A DNA stretch of 19,069 nucleotides, taken from NCBI GenBank assembly GCA_024998705.1, contig JACOEF010000322.1:1-19069 (forward strand), given 5' to 3'. Below the pieces are notes generated by a model that searched no databases, had not been told where the DNA came from, and worked only from the letters and a program-made list of their open reading frames with translations. This DNA is from Nitrospira sp. GTDB taxonomy: Bacteria > Nitrospirota > Nitrospiria > Nitrospirales > Nitrospiraceae. Positions 14,486 to 19,069 of this stretch are shown here, one piece after another. How positions within the stretch are numbered: position 1 is the stretch's first letter; the number at the start of each line of letters is the position of its first letter. A program made the position numbers and the translations under genes.

Positions 14486-15088
14486 TTGGCTGGCCCATCG
14501 CGACTTAGCTCCATCGTGATCGTGACGGTCCTCAGTTGTGTGGCCTTGGGCGCGGTCTGGGGCCTCGTGCTGTACACCTTGCCACAAAACGACCCCCTGC
14601 CCGATCCGCCGCCGCGGTCCTCTCCCTCGCCGCTTGCACCACCTGCTGCATCGATCGCCACGGTTCCGTCTCAGCCGTTACCCGAATTGGCGGCGCAGCC
14701 GGTCGTGGTAAAGGACGGGCAGCCGCTCCCTCAGGCCGAGGTGCCGGGACCTCCTCCGAGCGCGCCTGCGCCGCTCATGAGGGATGTGAAGTGCGACATA
14801 GAAATTGAGGCGTTGTGTCCGGAGGAGGAAGGGGAGCGCCGGGTGTGTCTGCAACGCAAAGCGGCGCAACTTTCCGTCCCCTGCCGACCGATGTTGCGGG
14901 AGCGGTTGGTGCGGATGAAAGGGGAGATGCAGCAGTTGCGCGTGGCCTGTGAAGCGGACCGGAAGCAGTTTTGCCGGGACGTGCCGTTAGGCGGCGGGGC
15001 GATGATGCAGTGCTTGGAATCCCATGCGCAGGAAGTTTCGGACCAGTGTTTTCAACACTTGCCGAAACGAGGCCGGTTGCTCAATTAG
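14486..15088 (+). CDS. Membrane-anchored protein with two GLG1-type cysteine-rich modules
   Basis: A 200-residue protein starting at TTG. A transmembrane helix at about 8-31 is followed by a Pro/Ala/Ser-rich segment (33-97) and a cysteine domain. The cysteines form two matched modules: C103, C111, C121, C133 with spacing 7-9-11, and C155, C163, C176, C188 with spacing 7-12-11. The second module (CEADRKQFCRDV, then QCLESHAQEVSDQC) is close to the cysteine-rich repeat known from Golgi protein GLG1 and seen in many bacterial exported proteins. Topology suggests the cysteines face the periplasm, where four disulfides could form. The function is not known. Its last codons overlap the stop of the convergent FHA gene. 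Confidence 0.82.
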   Translation: MAGPSRLSSIVIVTVLSCVALGAVWGLVLYTLPQNDPLPDPPPRSSPSPLAPPAASIATVPSQPLPELAAQPVVVKDGQPLPQAEVPGPPPSAPAPLMRDVKCDIEIEALCPEEEGERRVCLQRKAAQLSVPCRPMLRERLVRMKGEMQQLRVACEADRKQFCRDVPLGGGAMMQCLESHAQEVSDQCFQHLPKRGRLLN

Positions 15089-15816
15089 CGCGCGACGGGG
15101 CTCTTCTTCCGGTCGCGCAGCAAGAACCGCATCGTGATCCCGGCCACCTCCACGACATCCCCGTTGCGGAGCGCATGTTCTCCCTGAATATGGCGGCCGT
15201 TCACGAGAATACGTTTCCCGCTCTCCGTCTGGCTCACCATATATCCCTCGCCCCTCCGGCTGATGGCCGCGGCGGTTTTCGGTGCGAACCAGCCGGTCAT
15301 GGTGATCACGGCATCGTCCTGCGCCCCGATCAACGAAATGTGTTTGGTCAGAGAATACTGCGAGTGGCTGGTTTTGCCTGAGAGAATCTCCACCACGCCG
15401 ACCTGCTGTTCAGGCGCCGGGTTGGTGCTTGATGAGGATCCCGAGACGACGATCGTCTTGTCGGCCGTCACGACATCAATAGCCGCCGGTGCGTCTGCCT
15501 GCGCCGACTGACTTCCTCGAAAAATGAGGCGATGCGTGCCCAGGCGGATGCTGTCGGTGTCTTGGAGCTGCCGCCGCTCGATCTTGTGCTCGTTGACAAA
15601 GGTGCCGTTCGTGCTGCCGAGATCCTCCAGAAACATCACTTCCTGAACTTTCACGATGCGCGCATGGTGCCCGGACACCGCGACATCCTCCAAGCACAAG
15701 TCATTGTCTGTCTTCCGTCCGATCGTAAAGGGCGTGTGGGACAGTACAATCTCCCTGGTGCCGCTGTGCGGCGATTTCACGAGGAGCGTGTGGGGCGCAA
15801 GGTGGTGCTGTGACAT
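15085..15816 (-). CDS. Protein with one canonical and one degenerate FHA domain
   Basis: A 243-residue cytoplasmic phosphothreonine reader. The first FHA domain (about 10-100) is complete: IGRKTDNDL at 32-40 with R34, VSGHHARI at 47-54 with S49 and H51, and LGSTNGTFVNEHKI at 66-79. A Ser/Thr-rich linker (112-135, with ADKTIVVSGSSSST) leads to a second FHA-like region (about 140-233) that retains the fold pattern and NGDVVEVAG, but has IGAQDDAV where GR is expected and lacks the SxxH and TNGT residues, so it should not bind phosphothreonine in the usual way. AAGGA lies six bases ahead of the ATG. It starts nine bases after the phosphatase stop and is the last gene of the kinase-phosphatase-FHA unit, making it a probable kinase substrate or effector. 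Confidence 0.92.
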   Translation of the reverse strand: MSQHHLAPHTLLVKSPHSGTREIVLSHTPFTIGRKTDNDLCLEDVAVSGHHARIVKVQEVMFLEDLGSTNGTFVNEHKIERRQLQDTDSIRLGTHRLIFRGSQSAQADAPAAIDVVTADKTIVVSGSSSSTNPAPEQQVGVVEILSGKTSHSQYSLTKHISLIGAQDDAVITMTGWFAPKTAAAISRRGEGYMVSQTESGKRILVNGRHIQGEHALRNGDVVEVAGITMRFLLRDRKKSPVAR

Positions 15817-15825
15817 GGTCGTTCC

Positions 15826-16653
15826 TTAATAAGACTCCGGTTGAGGTGACGTAAAGAGGCGGCCACACATACGATTCCACAGACCCGGTGTGCGTGGGGT
15901 GAGGCGTGCGACGATGACGGTCGTATTGTCGGTGCCACCGGCGGCGTTCGAGAGGGCAATGAGTCGGTCGGCGGTGGCTTGCGGATCGGAGGACTCCTGC
16001 GCGACGCGTAGGATCGTCTCGGCGGACACTCCGGCGGTCAGCCCGTCGGAGCAGAGGAGGAGGAGATCGCCGGACAAAACAGGCAGTTCTCCCAGTTCAA
16101 CCTCCACCAGCGGCTGAACTCCGACGGCCCTGGTCAACACATGTTTGTGGGGCGCGTGCGCGGCATCAGGGGCGGCCAGGAGTCCGGACTGCATCTGCTC
16201 CTGGACCAGGGTGTGGTCCCTGGTCAAAAGCTGCAGCGCGCCGCCGCGAATCAGATAGAGGCGGCTGTCACCCACGTGGGCGATGGAGAGGATCGGTCCC
16301 ACGAGCCAGGCCGCCACGACGGTGGTGCCCATGCCGGTGTATTCGGCATGCCGCGCGGCTTCCTGGTGCACCTGGTGGTTCGCCAGGCGGATGGCGCTCG
16401 CGAGTCGATTGGTGGCGGACGAAAATTCCGGCTCCTCGGCGCCGATCAGTGGAAGCAACGGGTCGGCCTGGGCTTGAGCCAGGTGCCGAGGGATGCTGTC
16501 GATGGCGTGACGGCTCGCGACTTCCCCCGCTCGGTGGCCGCCCATCCCGTCACAGACGACGAAAAGGCCGGTTGTAGAATCGGCATGGAAGCAGTCTTCA
16601 TTCTGCAGGCGGATCAGTCCGACATCCGAACTCGCTCCATGTGTGATGTGCAA
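15826..16653 (-). CDS. PP2C-type Ser/Thr protein phosphatase
   Basis: A 275-residue PPM/PP2C phosphatase, expected to remove phosphate from substrates of the adjacent kinase. All metal-site motifs are present: RLQNEDCF at 15-22, VCDGMGGHRAGE at 33-44 with D35, GMGTTVVAA at 107-115, IAHVGDSRLYLIR at 124-136, LTRDHT at 143-148, LTRAVG at 173-178, CSDGLT at 201-206 with D203, and GGTDNTTVIV at 239-248 with D242. There is no membrane segment. The only suitable start is a TTG at 16653, 17 bases after the kinase stop, without an obvious ribosome binding site, so translation may depend on ribosomes leaving the kinase gene. Residues after 252 form a short non-catalytic tail. Confidence 0.95.
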   Translation of the reverse strand: MHITHGASSDVGLIRLQNEDCFHADSTTGLFVVCDGMGGHRAGEVASRHAIDSIPRHLAQAQADPLLPLIGAEEPEFSSATNRLASAIRLANHQVHQEAARHAEYTGMGTTVVAAWLVGPILSIAHVGDSRLYLIRGGALQLLTRDHTLVQEQMQSGLLAAPDAAHAPHKHVLTRAVGVQPLVEVELGELPVLSGDLLLLCSDGLTAGVSAETILRVAQESSDPQATADRLIALSNAAGGTDNTTVIVARLTPRTPGLWNRMCGRLFTSPQPESY

Positions 16654-16670
16654 CGAGTGTATGGAGCGGC

Positions 16671-18077
16671 CTATCGAGGCATCACCTGAAAGACGTCCCG
16701 AAGGTCTTGCGCCATGTCGCTGGCATGGCGATACCGGTTGGGAATGTCTTTTTGGAGTGCGCGATCCACGATCGCTTGGACTCGTGAGGGAAGATCGCGG
16801 CGGTATTTGAGCAGCGGGGCATGCGGAGCTTTGGCGATGCGTATGACGAGGGCGGCCATGTTCTCGGCGTCGAACGGACGTTCGCCGGTCAACAGCTCGA
16901 AGAGCACGACACCGAGAGAAAACACATCCGATCGGCCGTCCACCTCTTTTCCCGTGGCCTGTTCCGGCGACATGTACCGCGGCGTGCCCAGAATCATGCT
17001 GGTCTGCGTCTTCGAGGCGCTGGTCATCTTGGCGATGCCGAAATCCATGACCTTCACGAGTCGGTGCTTCAGAAGCATAATGTTCGGCGGTTTGACGTCG
17101 CGATGGACGACGCCTTGGCTGTGGGCATAGTCCAGCGCATCGGCGACGGTCGCGACGATTTGCAGCGCCTGTTTCGCGGGCAGGATGGTCGTCTTCTGGC
17201 AGTAACTGCTGAGCAAGGTGCCCTCGAGATATTCCATCGCAATGTAGGCCAGGCCATCTTGCTCCCCGGCGTCGTAGACCGTGACGATATTGGGGTGCGA
17301 GAGCCGCCCGGTCGATTCGGCTTCACGAAAAAACCGGTCCCGGAATTCTTTGAGCTCGTGTTCGTTCTCGATGTCGTCCAGCCGCATGGTCTTGATGGCG
17401 ACGTGGCGTTGGATCGTCGGGTCTTTCCCGAGGTAGACGACGCCCATGGCCCCTCGACCGATCTCTTTCACGACCTGATAACGCCCGAGCGTGCCGGGCA
17501 CTGCGGTCCCGGTGCGCAGGACGATGGTGCCGGCGGCACGGGCTGGGGTCGGAGTGTGTTCGTCGACGGGCGCGTGGGCCTCTTCCGTCGCATCGGCAGG
17601 TGCCTCCTCCTCAACCGGGCGACGGCGTGGAGGCCCGGCGAAGGCTTGCGTCAACGCATCGGCATGGCGGACCCAGGCAAATGTCAGCCACGTGGCCGCG
17701 CCGATCAGGCCGCCGGTAATCAGCCAGTTGTACAGCGGTTGTTTGGGAGGGCCGAGCACAGGAATCCCGTGGGCATCATAGGCACGTGATGCCACGAGGA
17801 CGATGAGGAGACCTGCAGAGGGAAACAGAATGGCACGAAAAAACGTTTGGCCCTTCCCGTCGTCGTCGAGGTCCTGCCTGGCTCGGGCGGCGGTCAGCCA
17901 GATCATGAACAGGCAAATGCCATCGGCGAGTAATCGGACGGCCTGCGCCGCATTCATCCCCAACGGCGGGATGAAGCTGTGAGTGAACAGCGGAAGGGTG
18001 GCCAACAATGGCCCCACCAGAATCGCAAGGATAATGACGATTAGATACGGGCCGATCCAGCCCCAGGATGTGGTCAT
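16671..18077 (-). CDS. Ser/Thr protein kinase with N-terminal four-helix membrane domain
   Basis: A 468-residue Hanks-type kinase. Four hydrophobic helices (about 9-31, 43-63, 80-98, 117-136) form an N-terminal membrane domain, then an acidic Pro-rich linker (about 145-195), then the kinase at 200-460. Kinase motifs are complete: GRGAMGVVY at 207-215, K229, E252, HRDVKPPN at 325-332 with D327, DFGIAK at 345-350, activation-loop Ser/Thr cluster 352-365, GTPRYMSPEQ at 364-373, and SDVFSLGVVLFELLTGERPF at 383-402. The usual order in PknB/PrkC is reversed, with no extracellular PASTA part. The ATG at 18077 is chosen over a TTG at 18164 because the promoter at 18106-18133 lies between them. It heads the unit with the phosphatase and FHA genes. 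Confidence 0.94.
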   Translation of the reverse strand: MTTSWGWIGPYLIVIILAILVGPLLATLPLFTHSFIPPLGMNAAQAVRLLADGICLFMIWLTAARARQDLDDDGKGQTFFRAILFPSAGLLIVLVASRAYDAHGIPVLGPPKQPLYNWLITGGLIGAATWLTFAWVRHADALTQAFAGPPRRRPVEEEAPADATEEAHAPVDEHTPTPARAAGTIVLRTGTAVPGTLGRYQVVKEIGRGAMGVVYLGKDPTIQRHVAIKTMRLDDIENEHELKEFRDRFFREAESTGRLSHPNIVTVYDAGEQDGLAYIAMEYLEGTLLSSYCQKTTILPAKQALQIVATVADALDYAHSQGVVHRDVKPPNIMLLKHRLVKVMDFGIAKMTSASKTQTSMILGTPRYMSPEQATGKEVDGRSDVFSLGVVLFELLTGERPFDAENMAALVIRIAKAPHAPLLKYRRDLPSRVQAIVDRALQKDIPNRYRHASDMAQDLRDVFQVMPR

Positions 18078-18105
18078 GTGTTGGAGTTGCGCGTGCCTGA
18101 GCCTC

Positions 18106-18133
18106 AGTGTAGCGGAAGGTCTTGGTGTGTCAA
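18106..18133 (-). promoter_or_regulatory. Putative sigma70-type promoter of the kinase-phosphatase-FHA unit
   Basis: A perfect TTGACA (18133-18128) is followed after 16 bases by TACACT (18111-18106, four of six matches) on the minus strand. The start of transcription would be near 18099, about 22 bases before the kinase ATG at 18077. The 159-base gap between the PHP gene and the kinase otherwise shows only imperfect inverted repeats without a T-run, so no terminator is called. Confidence 0.55.
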
Positions 18134-18236
18134 CGAAACGAGGGAATAGTGCAGCGTGAGACAAGGCGAGGCCTGCCCTGAGGGACGGACGAGTGGCAGG
18201 ACGAGACGCCTCAGTCTGTGGGCAGGTGTCAGGGGG

Positions 18237-19069
18237 TCAGGCGGTGGTCGCGGCTTTTCTGAGCGGATCGAGGAGTTTCTCGGAAACCTTCAACTGACCT
18301 CGCCCGATGCCGACCTCGATATCGGGCTTAGTCACGCCGTGGAAATCGCTTCCTCCGGTCACGACGAGGTCGCACTGCTTTGCCAGATCAAGGTACTCGG
18401 TGGTTTGGCTGGGCGTGTGCGTGCTGTAATGCACTTCGATGCCTCCCAGGCCGGTAGCCTTCAGTTCACGGATCAGGGTGCGCAAGCCGTCTGCCGACGT
18501 TCTGACCCAGGTCGGGTGCGCCAGCACCGGCACCCCGCCGGCCTCACGAATCCATTGCACCGCCTGAGCCGGTTCCGGTAGTTCACGATCGACGAACGCC
18601 GGCCGGCCGTTGGCCAGGTAACGGTCGAAGGCCTCTTTGGCCGAGGTGACGAATTTCTTCTCCATCAGGAGGCGGGCGATGTGGGGGCGGCCCACGGATT
18701 CCGTGCCGGCCAGTGCCCGGACTTCCTCATACGTAATCGGGATGCCCAGCTCGTTGAGCCGTTGGACGATCTTCGGGTTCCGCGGGTGGCGGCTGTCCCG
18801 CAAGCTGCTCAGGCGTTGGGCCAGGAGCGGATCGGTCCAGTTCAAAAAATAGCCGAGGATATGGAGTTCGCTCTCGCCGAGGCGCGAACTGATTTCGACG
18901 CCGGGGACGACCTCGATGCCGAGTTCGGCCCCGATGGCCGTGGCTTCCGCAATCCCCTCGACGATGTCGTGGTCGGTGATTGCGAGCGCGGTCACGCCGG
19001 CCTGTTTGGCGAAGGTCATCACCTCACGGGTGGAAAAGCTGCCGTCTGAATGGGTGGTATGGAGGTGAA
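18237..19069 (-). CDS. PHP-domain phosphoesterase (RNase AM/YciV-like), partial at the N-terminus
   Basis: The frame is open to the window edge; 276 residues are visible and probably only a handful are missing, because the first visible residues HLHTTHSDGSF are the opening metal motif of the PHP domain. Other PHP motifs follow: AITDHD, GVEISS, ELHILGYFL, GRPHIARLL, VPVLAHPTW and GGSDFHG near the C-terminus. Relatives with this layout include the E. coli exoribonuclease/phosphatase YciV (RNase AM) and bacterial 3',5'-nucleoside bisphosphate phosphatases, so a metal-dependent phosphatase on nucleotides or short RNA is expected, in the cytoplasm. A GTG at 19022 and ATG at 19019 are internal and would delete the first metal-binding histidines, so they are not the true start. 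Confidence 0.92.
   Translation of the reverse strand, partial: HLHTTHSDGSFSTREVMTFAKQAGVTALAITDHDIVEGIAEATAIGAELGIEVVPGVEISSRLGESELHILGYFLNWTDPLLAQRLSSLRDSRHPRNPKIVQRLNELGIPITYEEVRALAGTESVGRPHIARLLMEKKFVTSAKEAFDRYLANGRPAFVDRELPEPAQAVQWIREAGGVPVLAHPTWVRTSADGLRTLIRELKATGLGGIEVHYSTHTPSQTTEYLDLAKQCDLVVTGGSDFHGVTKPDIEVGIGRGQLKVSEKLLDPLRKAATTA

Noticed and set aside
16821..17789. A 322-codon plus-strand frame opposite the kinase.
   Set aside because: It lies entirely against the conserved kinase motifs on the other strand and has no ribosome binding site or family features.
15085..18077. Kinase, PP2C phosphatase and FHA trio as a type VI secretion regulator (PpkA/PppA/Fha).
   Set aside because: No type VI structural gene is in the window, and the kinase membrane architecture differs from PpkA. 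The trio is treated as a module of unknown target.
18165..18236. Inverted repeats (CCTGCC/GGCAGG and GAGGC/GCCTC) downstream of the PHP gene as a terminator.
   Set aside because: The stems are short, loops are long and no T-run follows on the minus strand.

Overview
The window is a gene-dense, GC-rich bacterial chromosome segment carrying about 18 complete or nearly complete protein genes. No tRNA, rRNA, insertion sequence or CRISPR array was recognised. The content (MEP isoprenoid pathway, hopanoid-type squalene genes, a leaderless BtuF-like protein, an FHA/PP2C/kinase set) and the protein style fit a Gram-negative such as Nitrospira (Nitrospirota). That assignment is inference from general resemblance; no marker gene here proves it.

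Layout. (1) Positions 1-2960, minus strand: uppS-cdsA-dxr, followed by the first codons of what is probably rseP running off the left edge. This is the widespread uppS-cdsA-dxr-rseP envelope/isoprenoid cluster, read from a good sigma70-like promoter at 3015-3043. (2) Positions 3152-7016, plus strand, divergent from it: tldD-tldE, a secreted YbhB-type PEBP protein and a small unrecognised acidic-tailed protein. (3) Positions 7081-7752, minus strand: a family 4 iron-sulfur uracil-DNA glycosylase with its own promoter (TTGACA-17-TAAGAT) and a C-terminal peptide resembling a beta-clamp-binding motif. (4) Positions 7842-11668, minus strand: a four-gene unit, HAD phosphatase-like, BtuF-like, hpnD, hpnE, with ATGA stop/start overlaps at two of its three junctions and an extended -10 promoter. 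HpnD and HpnE carry out the first and last steps from farnesyl diphosphate to squalene; hpnC, for the middle step, is not in the window. (5) Positions 11758-12661, minus strand: a membrane-anchored Pro/Ala-rich SH3-like protein with a clear intrinsic terminator. (6) Positions 12773-15088, plus strand: yjbQ, an unrecognised 337-residue protein, and a membrane-anchored protein with two four-cysteine modules. (7) Positions 15085-18077, minus strand: a compact signalling unit of Ser/Thr kinase, PP2C phosphatase and tandem-FHA protein. (8) Positions 18237-19069, minus strand: a PHP-domain phosphoesterase lacking only its first few residues at the window edge.

How the genes work together. Block 1 (DXP reductoisomerase, undecaprenyl diphosphate synthase, CDP-diacylglycerol synthase) and block 4 (squalene formation) both concern isoprenoid and membrane lipid supply. 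Block 7 is a self-contained phosphorylation switch: a kinase with an N-terminal four-helix membrane domain, the opposing phosphatase, and a reader with one intact and one degenerate FHA domain.

No wholly new system is obvious. The most notable points are the kinase architecture and its operon, the degenerate second FHA domain, the clamp-motif tail on the glycosylase, the coupling of a cytoplasmic BtuF-like protein to squalene genes, and two orphan proteins.
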